The notes beneath the pieces are model-generated. The model worked only from the letters and a program-made list of their open reading frames with translations. It was not told the origin of the DNA and searched no databases. From Flemingiibacterium sp045644145 (GTDB lineage: Bacteria > Bacillota > Clostridia > Oscillospirales > CAG-272): a stretch of 25,325 nt of DNA. The stretch covers positions 1 through 25,325 of the forward strand of contig JAZRGK010000069.1 of assembly GCA_045644145.1 (NCBI GenBank), given 5' to 3'. The position numbers and the translations under genes are program-made. How positions within the stretch are numbered: position 1 is the first letter of the stretch; every line of letters begins with the position of its first letter. This document shows positions 15,480 to 23,475 of this stretch, one piece after another.

Positions 15480-16991
15480 ATGGCAAATCTTTTGAGTCTT
15501 ACACGAAATATCGGGATTACCGGAACCAATCTGGAATCTTTCGACAGGGAGTGCGGAATGCTTCGCACAAATGCATTGGAATGTCAGTGCGGAGATACGT
15601 TCATCTGTATAAAAGGTGAGAGGGTAGACGGTCACGACCTTATATGTACTGCTGTGGAGCGCGGTGCGGAGCTTATTGTCTGCGGACATGTGACGGGTTA
15701 CCTTGCGGCGCATCCCGAAATTCCGTATATAACCGTAGAAAATACGCGCCTTGCATGCGCAAATATGTGGAACGAATATTGTGGCAGACCCACAGAACGG
15801 CTTATATTCGTTGCGGTGACCGGAACTAACGGCAAAACTTCCACTACATATTTTTTAAACGAAATATTTAAAAGGGCAGGGTATGTCACAGGTGTTATCG
15901 GCACTGTAAGATGCCTTGTGGGTGACAAAACCGTTATCCTTTCGGATTCGGCGCAGTCAAATGTGAATTCTATGACCACACCCACACCGGAAAAACTCTA
16001 CCCAATGCTTGGGCTGATGGCGGATGCAGGTGTGGAGATCGTTTTTATGGAAGCATCCTCTCACGCCCTTGCGCAGTACAGACTTGATCCAATAAGATTT
16101 ACGGCAGGCATATTCACCGGCCTTACTCAGGATCATCTTGACTATCACGAAGATATGGAAGCGTATTATCTCGCCAAAAAGAGGCTCTTTGAGCTTAGTG
16201 GGGCGGCGGTCGTAAATGTGGATGATCTATATGCCAAGCGGCTCTCAGATGATATAGGTATTCCGTATGTTACATATTCCTGTGCTGATAAAGCGGCGTC
16301 ATATTATTCATCAGACGCATTAGTTGAGCAGGCAGACGGCGTATCCTATGTGTTTCACGACAAAAATGAAGCACGCAGGATAAAATGCCCCATAGCAGGC
16401 TCTTTTACGGTGTCGAACACTCTTGCGGCGGCAAGCTGTGCAAGACTTTTTGGCATAAAAGCGGATGTTATCGCATCGGCGCTTGAAGGCTGTCCGCAAA
16501 TCCCCGGCAGAATGGAACGTGTTTTAACGGACGAACCGCTTGACTTTGAGATATTTATTGATTACGCGCATACACCGGATGCACTTGAAAATGTGCTTAA
16601 GTGTTTACTTGCCATGAAGCGCTCGGATGGGCGGCTTGTGGCAGTATTTGGATGCGGCGGCGACAGAGATGTATCAAAACGGCCTATAATGGGCAGAATT
16701 TCCACCACACTCGCGAATCTTACGGTAATTACGGGAGATAACAGCAGAACTGAGAATCCGCGAAGTATAATCTGCGATATTTTAAAAGGCGCTGCTGACG
16801 GCGCTGAGTGTAGGGTGATCGAACGGCGCGAAAAAGCCATAGAATACGTTATAGAAAACCACCGTCCGGGGGACATCATACTTCTCGCCGGTAAAGGGCA
16901 CGAGGACTACGAAATCGACAGCTCGGGGAAGCATCCCTTTTCGGAAAAGGATATCATATGCCGCACACTGCGGCGCTTATACGGCAGGTAA
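15480..16991 (+). CDS. murE: UDP-MurNAc-L-Ala-D-Glu ligase MurE (probably meso-diaminopimelate adding)
   Basis: MurE adds the third residue of the peptidoglycan stem peptide in the cytoplasm with ATP. The 503-residue protein has the Mur ligase P-loop GTNGKTST (115-122), SSHAL (193-197), a DHLDYH element (218-223) followed by YLAKKRLF with the lysine usually carbamylated, and GKGHEDYEI near the C-terminus. The third-substrate motif reads DNSR (420-423) where diaminopimelate-adding enzymes usually have DNPR; the arginine that contacts the DAP carboxylate is kept, so DAP is the more likely substrate than lysine. ATG at 15480 follows AAGGGGGAAG. Confidence 0.95.
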   Translation: MANLLSLTRNIGITGTNLESFDRECGMLRTNALECQCGDTFICIKGERVDGHDLICTAVERGAELIVCGHVTGYLAAHPEIPYITVENTRLACANMWNEYCGRPTERLIFVAVTGTNGKTSTTYFLNEIFKRAGYVTGVIGTVRCLVGDKTVILSDSAQSNVNSMTTPTPEKLYPMLGLMADAGVEIVFMEASSHALAQYRLDPIRFTAGIFTGLTQDHLDYHEDMEAYYLAKKRLFELSGAAVVNVDDLYAKRLSDDIGIPYVTYSCADKAASYYSSDALVEQADGVSYVFHDKNEARRIKCPIAGSFTVSNTLAAASCARLFGIKADVIASALEGCPQIPGRMERVLTDEPLDFEIFIDYAHTPDALENVLKCLLAMKRSDGRLVAVFGCGGDRDVSKRPIMGRISTTLANLTVITGDNSRTENPRSIICDILKGAADGAECRVIERREKAIEYVIENHRPGDIILLAGKGHEDYEIDSSGKHPFSEKDIICRTLRRLYGR

Positions 16992-17023
16992 ATACCGTGA
17001 CATAACAGAAAGGAACCGACAAA

Positions 17024-18457
17024 ATGGGCATAAAGTACAAAAAGGCGATGTTCAATACAAAAGATCTTGCAGGAATACTGGGTGTGGAATGTCCGGTATC
17101 TTACGATATAACTTCAATTGTAACCGATTCCAGAGAAGCGGAGTTCGGATCGCTGTTTGTGGCGATTAGGGGTGAACGCTTTGACGGACACGATTTTATA
17201 GGGCAGGCGTTTGAGAAAGGCGCTGCCGCGGTTATTGCGGAGCGTGTTCCCGAAAACACGGATGCTGAGCTTGTAAATCGTATATTTGTATCCGAAAGCT
17301 CCGTGGAAGCCCTCGGCAAGATCGCCGGTGCGTACAAAGCCCGTATACATCCAAGAACCGTAGCGGTTACGGGAAGCGTTGGCAAGACTACTACCAAGGA
17401 ATTTGTTTACGCCGTTACCGGTGCAAAATATATCGCCCATAAAACTGCCGGAAACTTTAATAATGAGATCGGCATGCCGCTGTCGGTGCTTGATATGCCC
17501 GAAACTACGCAGGTGTGCGTGCTGGAAATGGGCATGAGCGGTCTTGGGGAGATATCCCGTATGACGGCGACGGTAAAACCGGATATAGCGCTTATTACCA
17601 ATATCGGAAACTCCCATATAGAGAATCTCGGCTCAAGGGAGAATATCTGCAAGGCGAAGCTTGAAATAACCGAGGGAGTACCTGAGGACGGATACGTTAT
17701 ACTCAATGCCGACGAGCCTATGCTGTTTGCCCAAAAGGGAAAATTAAAGCAGAATCTTATATTTGTATCCTTACGTAATCCTCAGGCGGACTACCGTGCA
17801 CTTAATATCCGCGAATATGAAGGAAATACGGAGTTCGACCTTGTGGCAGGCAGACGCGTGGTCACAAATGTGCGTATACCCTGCATCGGAACACATAACG
17901 TGTATGATGCCACATATGCTTTTGTGGTGGGAATACTTCTCGGAATGGACGATGACGAGATCAAGCGCGGTCTTATGTCATTCCGCAATACGGGTATGAG
18001 GCAGAATATTTACGAATACAGCGGTGTCACCATCGTTGAGGACTGCTACAATGCCGGACCGGAATCCATGAAGGCGGCTGTTGATGTTTTGGCTCGTCTT
18101 GCTAAAAAGAGCGGCGGGCGAAGTGTGGCTGTCCTTGGCGACATGCGTGAGCTTGGAGAATATTCAAAGCAGCTTCATATGGAAGTGGGCGCTCTTGTGG
18201 CATCGAAGTGTATCTCAAATCTTGTCACATTCGGCAGAGAGGCAGAGAATATAGCCCTCGGTGCCATAAATCAAGGATTCAAGGCTGAAAATATAAGTAT
18301 AAGCACAAATACCGAAAACGTTTCCGCAGCCGCAAAGACTGTGTACGATCTTGTATCACACGGGGATGCGGTACTGTTCAAAGCAAGCCGTGCCGTTCGC
18401 CTTGAACGCGTCATAGAGGAGCTTAAGAAGCTTATTGACATTAGAAACGGCAAATGA
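17024..18457 (+). CDS. murF: UDP-MurNAc-tripeptide-D-Ala-D-Ala ligase MurF
   Basis: MurF attaches D-Ala-D-Ala to complete the UDP-MurNAc-pentapeptide. The 477-residue protein has the N-terminal MurF/MurE domain with VTDSREAEFGSLFVAI and GERFDGHDFI, the P-loop GSVGKTTTKE (117-126), NFNNEIGMPL, EMGMSGLGEI and LGDMRELGEYS in the C-terminal domain. The GNFNNEIG and GMSGLGEI segments are diagnostic for MurF over other Mur ligases. ATG at 17024 follows CAGAAAGGA with nine bases between. It lies 32 bases after murE. Confidence 0.97.
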   Translation: MGIKYKKAMFNTKDLAGILGVECPVSYDITSIVTDSREAEFGSLFVAIRGERFDGHDFIGQAFEKGAAAVIAERVPENTDAELVNRIFVSESSVEALGKIAGAYKARIHPRTVAVTGSVGKTTTKEFVYAVTGAKYIAHKTAGNFNNEIGMPLSVLDMPETTQVCVLEMGMSGLGEISRMTATVKPDIALITNIGNSHIENLGSRENICKAKLEITEGVPEDGYVILNADEPMLFAQKGKLKQNLIFVSLRNPQADYRALNIREYEGNTEFDLVAGRRVVTNVRIPCIGTHNVYDATYAFVVGILLGMDDDEIKRGLMSFRNTGMRQNIYEYSGVTIVEDCYNAGPESMKAAVDVLARLAKKSGGRSVAVLGDMRELGEYSKQLHMEVGALVASKCISNLVTFGREAENIALGAINQGFKAENISISTNTENVSAAAKTVYDLVSHGDAVLFKASRAVRLERVIEELKKLIDIRNGK

Positions 18458-18482
18458 CTGCTTGGATGAAAAATGATGGTAG

Positions 18483-18515
18483 TAAGTTTGAAAAATGGAT
18501 CATTTTTCAAACTTA
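18483..18515 (+). repeat. Perfect 15-bp hairpin in the murF-mraY gap
   Basis: The arms at 18483-18497 and 18501-18515 are exact reverse complements with a three-base loop (GAT). The core AAGTTTGAAAAAT is repeated in the ftsW-murG gap at 21022. No T run follows; instead CAGAAAGGA, the mraY ribosome site, follows six bases later. Confidence 0.8.
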
Positions 18516-18541
18516 ACCGTCAGAAAGGAATGACAATAAAT

Positions 18542-19534
18542 ATGAAGACAACAATGATCGCGTATTTTATCGTTATTATTATTGCCGCCTTTGCCTTGAC
18601 CGCGGCAGCCGCAAGAATTCTTATCCCAAAATTAAAAAGCATGAAGATGGGGCAGCAGATACTTGATATAGGTCCAAGATGGCATAAAAGCAAAGAGGGC
18701 ACTCCCACAATGGGCGGTATAAGCTTTATTATAGCTTCCCTTGTTGTGCTCGTCGGCGCTGTCACAGCTATGCTTATTACCGAAAACAGCACAGGGCTTG
18801 AAAAGCTTTTAATAATCACGGTATTTGCTGTTATAAACGGTGCTATAGGCGTGGTTGACGACCTGACAAAGTTTAAAAACCACAGAAACGAGGGACTTAC
18901 CGCGTCCCAAAAGTATCTTTTACAGCTTGTGTCGGCGGGACTCCTACTCGCCGCTCTCAAGCTTACGGGGAACATTACAACGGAGCTTAGGATTCCCTTC
19001 CTTGGAATCGAGGCGGAGCTTGGAATATTCTACTATATCCTCTCCATACTGCTTATTACGGGAATCGTCAATGCTGTAAATCTTACTGACGGAATAGACG
19101 GTCTTGCAAGCAGTGTTACCCTTGCGGTAGGCGCATTTTTTGCGGTTGCGGCGTTTGTTTTGGAATCGCTTCCCACAGTGACCGCCGCCGCTATTACCAT
19201 GGGCGCATGCCTTGGCTTCCTTGTGTACAATTTCTATCCTGCAAGGGTATTTATGGGCGATACCGGCTCACTTTTCCTCGGCGCACTTGCCGTAGGCATG
19301 GCGTATATGATTGATAATCCCCTTATTATAATCGTTGTGGGCATCGTTTATATTGCCGAAGCCGCTTCGGTCATACTTCAGGTGGGATGCTACAAGCTTA
19401 CGAAAAAACGCATTTTCAAGATGGCGCCGATACATCACCATTTTGAAAAATGCGGCTGGTCAGAGCTTAAAATAGTGGGCGTTTTCTCCCTTGTTACGGT
19501 TTTGGCCGGCGTGATCGCATATTTCGGAATCTAA
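18542..19534 (+). CDS. mraY: Phospho-N-acetylmuramoyl-pentapeptide-transferase MraY
   Basis: MraY transfers phospho-MurNAc-pentapeptide to undecaprenyl phosphate, forming lipid I in the membrane. The 330-residue polytopic protein has GTPTMGG (53-59), the aspartate pair D106-D107 in VVDDLTK, NLTDGIDGL with D183, FMGDTGS with D239, and the PIHHHFE motif (H298-300), all catalytic or Mg-binding landmarks of the family. ATG at 18542 is chosen as CAGAAAGGA lies 12 bases ahead; an ATG at 18530 abuts the ribosome site and in-frame codons further up run through the hairpin. ftsW follows directly, without the usual murD between them. Confidence 0.96.
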   Translation: MKTTMIAYFIVIIIAAFALTAAAARILIPKLKSMKMGQQILDIGPRWHKSKEGTPTMGGISFIIASLVVLVGAVTAMLITENSTGLEKLLIITVFAVINGAIGVVDDLTKFKNHRNEGLTASQKYLLQLVSAGLLLAALKLTGNITTELRIPFLGIEAELGIFYYILSILLITGIVNAVNLTDGIDGLASSVTLAVGAFFAVAAFVLESLPTVTAAAITMGACLGFLVYNFYPARVFMGDTGSLFLGALAVGMAYMIDNPLIIIVVGIVYIAEAASVILQVGCYKLTKKRIFKMAPIHHHFEKCGWSELKIVGVFSLVTVLAGVIAYFGI

Positions 19535-19562
19535 AAAACTTTTATTATCGGAGGTGATCTGT

Positions 19563-21020
19563 TTGCAGGACGATAAGCGAAATTACCATTATAACCGCGC
19601 AAAGAGCACGGCACAGCCTGACAGAAGAAATACCGCGCCGGCAAACAGAACCGCAAACGGTGCAAGGGGTGCGAACACATCAGGACGCACACAGCATCAG
19701 ATGCAGGCAACACGCGGTATTTCCGGAAACAGTGCAAATACCCGTACTGCCATTAAGAACCGTCAGATGCCTGCCGCGCGTACAACCGTACAGCCGGCAA
19801 GACGTACTGCCTCGGTTCAGCCAAAGCCAAAGAATGAAATGGTTCAGTGGTTTAAAAGAACATTTGCGGTTGACCGCACGGTGCTTGAAAAGCGCAACAT
19901 TGTCCGCGAAGAGGGAAGTATAGACTATGTATTCCTCGTTCTTGTACTTATACTGCTTGCGTTCGGTACTATCATGGTGTATTCCGCAAGCTACGTTTAT
20001 TCCAAAAACAAATACGACGACAGCTATTATATAATATTCCGGCAGTTTATATTTATCTCCTTCGGATTCGCCGGTATGGCGCTTGCCACATGGTTCAGAC
20101 CGGAGTGGTACAAAAAGGTGTCCATTATATACTTCTCGGGATGCCTTGTGCTGCTTGCCGCTGTGCCAATATTCGGCGTAGTGCGAAACGGCGCAAAGCG
20201 TTGGCTTGACCTCGGATTCGTTGATATCCAGCCGTCGGAGTTTATGAAGCTTGGGCTTGTTCTGATACTTGCGTGGTATTTCGACCGCTATTATGAGCGC
20301 ACCACGGATAGATCAAATCTTATACGCTCTTCGTTCTTCGGCACATTCGCGCCCCTTGTTATAACAGCCGTAGCGTGTATACTTGTCATTATAGAAAAGC
20401 ATCTTTCGGGAACTATAATTATGTTCGCCATCGGCGTAATAATTATTTTCGCCAGCGGAACACCGCTTAAACTGCTTATCGGAATGGGCGGCGTAGGCGT
20501 AGCACTGCTTGGAATTATCAGCGTGGTAACACCGTATACAAAACGCCGCATTGATATCTGGCTGCATCCCGAAAACGACCCCCGCGGTGCCGGATATCAG
20601 ACCTTGCAGGGGTTATATGCCATCGGTTCCGGCGGCTTATTTGGCGAGGGACTTGGCGAAAGCTATCAGAAGCACATGTTCGTTTCACAGCCACAGAATG
20701 ACTTTATTTTTACCATAGTTTGCGAGGAGCTGGGATTTATCGGCGCCGTTGCCGTAGTGCTTCTTTTCGTGCTGTTTGCATGGCGAGGCTTTGTAATTGC
20801 CATGAAAGCGCCGGATGTTTACTCGTCCCTCGTTGTTGTGGGAATTGTTGGTAAGGTTGTACTGCAGGCGCTTCTTAACATCGCTGTTGTAACCAACTCT
20901 ATCCCCAACACCGGTATTTCGCTGCCATTCTTCTCATACGGCGGCTCGTCGCTGTGCGTGCTTATGGTAGAAATGGGAGTAGTTTTATCAATATCGCGGT
21001 TCTCAAAACAGCGAAAATAG
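19563..21020 (+). CDS. ftsW: Septal peptidoglycan glycosyltransferase FtsW (SEDS family) with long N-terminal tail
   Basis: FtsW polymerises lipid II into glycan strands together with its class B PBP. The 485-residue protein has a cytoplasmic tail of about 118 residues rich in R, N, T, A and Q, then about ten membrane segments. SEDS hallmarks are GAKRWLDLGFVDIQPSEFMK, HPENDPRGAGYQTLQGLYAI, the GGLFGEGLG loop, NDFIFTIVCEELGFIG and the closing ISLPFFSYGGSSL. TTG at 19563 is chosen because GGAGGTGAT begins at 19550; an upstream GTG at 19554 overlaps that site. FtsW rather than RodA is favoured by its place in the dcw cluster. The tail resembles in composition the one on the FtsL-like protein. 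Confidence 0.95.
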   Translation: MQDDKRNYHYNRAKSTAQPDRRNTAPANRTANGARGANTSGRTQHQMQATRGISGNSANTRTAIKNRQMPAARTTVQPARRTASVQPKPKNEMVQWFKRTFAVDRTVLEKRNIVREEGSIDYVFLVLVLILLAFGTIMVYSASYVYSKNKYDDSYYIIFRQFIFISFGFAGMALATWFRPEWYKKVSIIYFSGCLVLLAAVPIFGVVRNGAKRWLDLGFVDIQPSEFMKLGLVLILAWYFDRYYERTTDRSNLIRSSFFGTFAPLVITAVACILVIIEKHLSGTIIMFAIGVIIIFASGTPLKLLIGMGGVGVALLGIISVVTPYTKRRIDIWLHPENDPRGAGYQTLQGLYAIGSGGLFGEGLGESYQKHMFVSQPQNDFIFTIVCEELGFIGAVAVVLLFVLFAWRGFVIAMKAPDVYSSLVVVGIVGKVVLQALLNIAVVTNSIPNTGISLPFFSYGGSSLCVLMVEMGVVLSISRFSKQRK

Positions 21021-21021
21021 C

Positions 21022-21046
21022 AAGTTTGAAAAAATTTTCAAACCTT
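21022..21046 (+). repeat. Hairpin after ftsW, copy of the murF-mraY element
   Basis: GTTTGAAAA (21024-21032) pairs exactly with TTTTCAAAC (21035-21043), with outer A-T pairs around a bulged C. Its left arm AAGTTTGAAAAA is identical to the arm at 18484. A T-rich stretch follows, so partial termination is possible. Confidence 0.65.
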
Positions 21047-21052
21047 ATTTTG

Positions 21053-21101
21053 TGGCTCTGCTTTCGTCTTAGACGAAAGTTTTGCTTCGCAAACCGAGCC
21101 A
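21053..21101 (+). repeat. Palindromic insertion predicted to fold as a three-way junction
   Basis: TGGCTC (21053-21058) closes with GAGCCA (21096-21101). Inside are two perfect hairpins: CTTTCGTC/GACGAAAG (21061-21068 and 21072-21079) and TTTGC/GCAAA (21081-21085 and 21089-21093). The mraY leader lacks this block, so it looks inserted. Confidence 0.65.
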
Positions 21102-21111
21102 GGGGAAGGGC

Positions 21112-21141
21112 AGAAAGGAAGCTTTTGCTGATGCAAAAGCT
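21112..21141 (+). promoter_or_regulatory. murG ribosome site followed by a 9-bp hairpin
   Basis: AGAAAGGA (21112-21119) is the only good Shine-Dalgarno before murG. AGCTTTTGC (21120-21128), loop TGAT and GCAAAAGCT (21133-21141) form a perfect hairpin starting one base after it. If folded, the effective distance to ATG 21154 becomes 12 bases, the same as in mraY; unfolded it is 34. Confidence 0.6.
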
Positions 21142-21153
21142 ATGGCAATAAAC

Positions 21154-22275
21154 ATGAAAGTTTTAATGACGGGCGGCGGTACGGGCGGTCATGTGAATCC
21201 TGCCATCGCCATCGCAAACAATATACGCGAAAATATCCCCGGAGCGCTTATTGAATTTGTGGGCACATCCCACGGAATTGAAAATAAGCTTGTGCCGAAG
21301 GAAGGCTATAAGCTTCATCATGTCGAGGTTCAGGGCTTCAAGCGCAAGCTTACCCCTTACAATATAAAGTCGGCGTGGCTTGCCTTTACATCACCTATGA
21401 AAGCAAAAAAGCTTCTCCGCGAGTTTAAGCCTCACATAGTTGTGGGAACGGGCGGATACGTTTGTTGGCCGCTTCTTAAGGCGGCATCCTCTATGGGCAT
21501 ACCCACGGCTATACACGAGTCCAATGCCATCCCCGGCGTTGCGGTGAGGATGCTCGCCAAATACGTTGACCGCATATATGTAAATTTCGATGCTACCGCA
21601 AAGGCGCTGGGAGAATCATATGCTGAAAAGACGCTGAAGGTGGGCAATCCCATAAAGTCGGAGTTCGCATGCCTTGATTACGGCAAAGCAAGGCGCAGTC
21701 TTGGAATCGAGGGGAAATATAAGTATTTCCTTTTATCATACGGCGGAAGCATGGGCGCTGAAAAGGTCAATGATGAGATGCTTGACTTTATGCGTGATTA
21801 TACCGCTAAGCATCCTGAGCTTCTCCATATACATGCAACCGGTGCCATCGAATACGAGGCGGCGACTGCCAAGGCGAAGGAATACGGACTTTTTAATTAC
21901 GAGAATATTCAGATAAAAGAGTATATCTACAATATGCCTGAGCTTATGGCGGCGGCGGATGTGGTGGTAAGCCGTGCCGGCGCTATGACGCTTTCCGAGC
22001 TGGCGGTGCTTAAAAAGTGCTGTGTGCTGATCCCCTCGCCTCATGTGGCAGATAATCATCAGTACAAGAACGCAAAGGTACTTGCCGATGCAGGCGCGGC
22101 GGCTCTGTTTTCCGAAAGCGAGCTTACAGACGGCAAATTAACGGTTGCACTGACAGAGCTTCTTGAAGATAGCAAAAAACGAGGGGAAATGTCAAAAAAT
22201 ATCACGGAGTTTGCTCTTTCTGAGGCGAATAAGAGCATATTTTTTGATCTTATGAAGCTTGCAGGCAAAAAATAA
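21154..22275 (+). CDS. murG: Lipid II synthase MurG (UDP-GlcNAc transferase)
   Basis: MurG transfers GlcNAc from UDP-GlcNAc to lipid I at the inner membrane face, making lipid II. The 373-residue GT28/GT-B protein starts MKVLMTGGGTGGHVNPA with the GGGTGGH loop at residues 7-13, then VGTGGYVCWP, IHESNAIPG, the LLSYGGSMGA linker region and the sugar-nucleotide site SRAGAMTLSELAVL. ATG at 21154 gives the standard N-terminus; ATG at 21142 would add four residues. The leader is unusual, with palindromic insertions and a hairpin between ribosome site and start. murC, often next, is absent; a promoter for ftsQ follows. Confidence 0.96.
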   Translation: MKVLMTGGGTGGHVNPAIAIANNIRENIPGALIEFVGTSHGIENKLVPKEGYKLHHVEVQGFKRKLTPYNIKSAWLAFTSPMKAKKLLREFKPHIVVGTGGYVCWPLLKAASSMGIPTAIHESNAIPGVAVRMLAKYVDRIYVNFDATAKALGESYAEKTLKVGNPIKSEFACLDYGKARRSLGIEGKYKYFLLSYGGSMGAEKVNDEMLDFMRDYTAKHPELLHIHATGAIEYEAATAKAKEYGLFNYENIQIKEYIYNMPELMAAADVVVSRAGAMTLSELAVLKKCCVLIPSPHVADNHQYKNAKVLADAGAAALFSESELTDGKLTVALTELLEDSKKRGEMSKNITEFALSEANKSIFFDLMKLAGKK

Positions 22276-22327
22276 CATAATTGTGTGAAAAAATCTGCAA
22301 ATATTCGGATAAATCCGTGCAAATTAC

Positions 22328-22357
22328 TTGACTTTTTTGCAGGAGCTATGATATAAT
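22328..22357 (+). promoter_or_regulatory. Promoter of ftsQ/divIB
   Basis: TTGACT (22328-22333), an 18-base spacer and TATAAT (22352-22357). The roughly 80-base leader includes a GC-rich hairpin around GCGC-TTG-GCGC (22382-22392 region). Confidence 0.75.
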
Positions 22358-22445
22358 AGTATAAAGGCGGTATTGTGCCTTGCGCTTGGCGCGGGCTGAT
22401 ATCTGAAAATCGCAAAAGAGGACACAACTCACGGGGGAAAAGCGT

Positions 22446-23318
22446 ATGAGCCGTTCAAGCGACCGCCGGGAGAGTCGATTCTTTACCGGCGATGACCACG
22501 AGCTTGCCAAAATAAAAAGCAAAGAAAGCCTGCAGAAATTTAAAAAGCACAACCGTACAAAAAAGCAGTTTTCAAAGTTCACCTATATTTTGATACTGGG
22601 TGTACTCAGTGTTGTGTTTCTTATAATCTGCCTTGCCGTGTTCTTCCGAATCGAGGAGATCGAGGTAGTCGGTTCTTCGCGATATTCGGCGGATCAGATC
22701 CTTTCAATTACCGGAATTGAAAAAGGACTCAGCCTTTATGAGGTTTCAAACGCTGACCTTGAGGGACTTAGCGAAAGGCTTGCTTACATAAAAAGTGCAA
22801 AGATCGTGAGAAAGCTTCCGCGCACGCTTGTTATAAGCCTTACCGAGGATGAACCGCGGTATATGTGCGAGCTTTATGGTGAGTATTTTGTGCTCTCGGA
22901 CGAGCTTCGGGTGCTTGACCGTGTATTTGACCGTGATAAGATCGACGGAATGGGACTTATTGAGCTTGTGCTTCCCGAGATAAATTTGGCTATGGTCGGG
23001 TATGATATTGAGTTTTCAACTCAGATATCGGAGAGGTATGTCAGCGCGTACATAGATGCTCTCGAGTCAAGTCCGCTCTTTAAGAAGACCACCGCATTTG
23101 ATCTCCGCGACAGATTCGATTTGGCGCTTATTGCGGAGGGTATATATCTTGTGGATTTCGGAAACGGCGATGAGCTTAACACAAAGCTTACGGCTGTTGC
23201 GGGCATGCTTGAAAGCGATGTCTTTTCGGATGGGGTGCCGGCCACCATAGATGCAAATGATCCGTCCCAGTGCCCCGTTATCAAAAATCCCAATCTGGCG
23301 ATACGTTTTGACCGCTGA
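22446..23318 (+). CDS. ftsQ: Cell division protein DivIB/FtsQ
   Basis: DivIB/FtsQ is the bitopic scaffold that links FtsL and DivIC to the septal synthase. The 290-residue protein has a basic cytoplasmic segment (about 1-44), one transmembrane helix (about 46-67), and immediately after it the POTRA domain beginning FFRIEEIEVVGSSRYSADQI, followed by the FtsQ beta domain with KLPRTLVISLTEDEPRY. The KLPxTLxIxVxE-type strand is a family hallmark. ATG at 22446 follows GGGGGAAAA. It has its own promoter and lies upstream of ftsZ with no ftsA between. Confidence 0.93.
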   Translation: MSRSSDRRESRFFTGDDHELAKIKSKESLQKFKKHNRTKKQFSKFTYILILGVLSVVFLIICLAVFFRIEEIEVVGSSRYSADQILSITGIEKGLSLYEVSNADLEGLSERLAYIKSAKIVRKLPRTLVISLTEDEPRYMCELYGEYFVLSDELRVLDRVFDRDKIDGMGLIELVLPEINLAMVGYDIEFSTQISERYVSAYIDALESSPLFKKTTAFDLRDRFDLALIAEGIYLVDFGNGDELNTKLTAVAGMLESDVFSDGVPATIDANDPSQCPVIKNPNLAIRFDR

Positions 23319-23373
23319 ACTACAGCAATTTGTGCATTAAACGTAAAAAAATATTAAACTTTTTTAAAACCCC

Positions 23374-23402
23374 TTGCAAAAGTACAAAATAAATATTATC
23401 AT
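23374..23402 (+). promoter_or_regulatory. Promoter of ftsZ
   Basis: TTGCAA (23374-23379), 17 bases, TATCAT (23397-23402). The -10 region lies in a direct repeat of ATTATCAT (23395-23402 and 23403-23410). The leader is about 65 bases and contains a bulged hairpin near 23421-23442. Confidence 0.6.
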
Positions 23403-23475
23403 ATTATCATATGATGAGCATTATATCGGAGCTTTTCGATAATCGGACATAGAAATTTTTAGGAGGATACTGAAA

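Noticed and set aside
18483..18515. The 15-bp hairpin before mraY as a terminator of murF
   Set aside because: No T run follows, the tail goes straight into the mraY ribosome site, and mraY has no other promoter visible in the gap.
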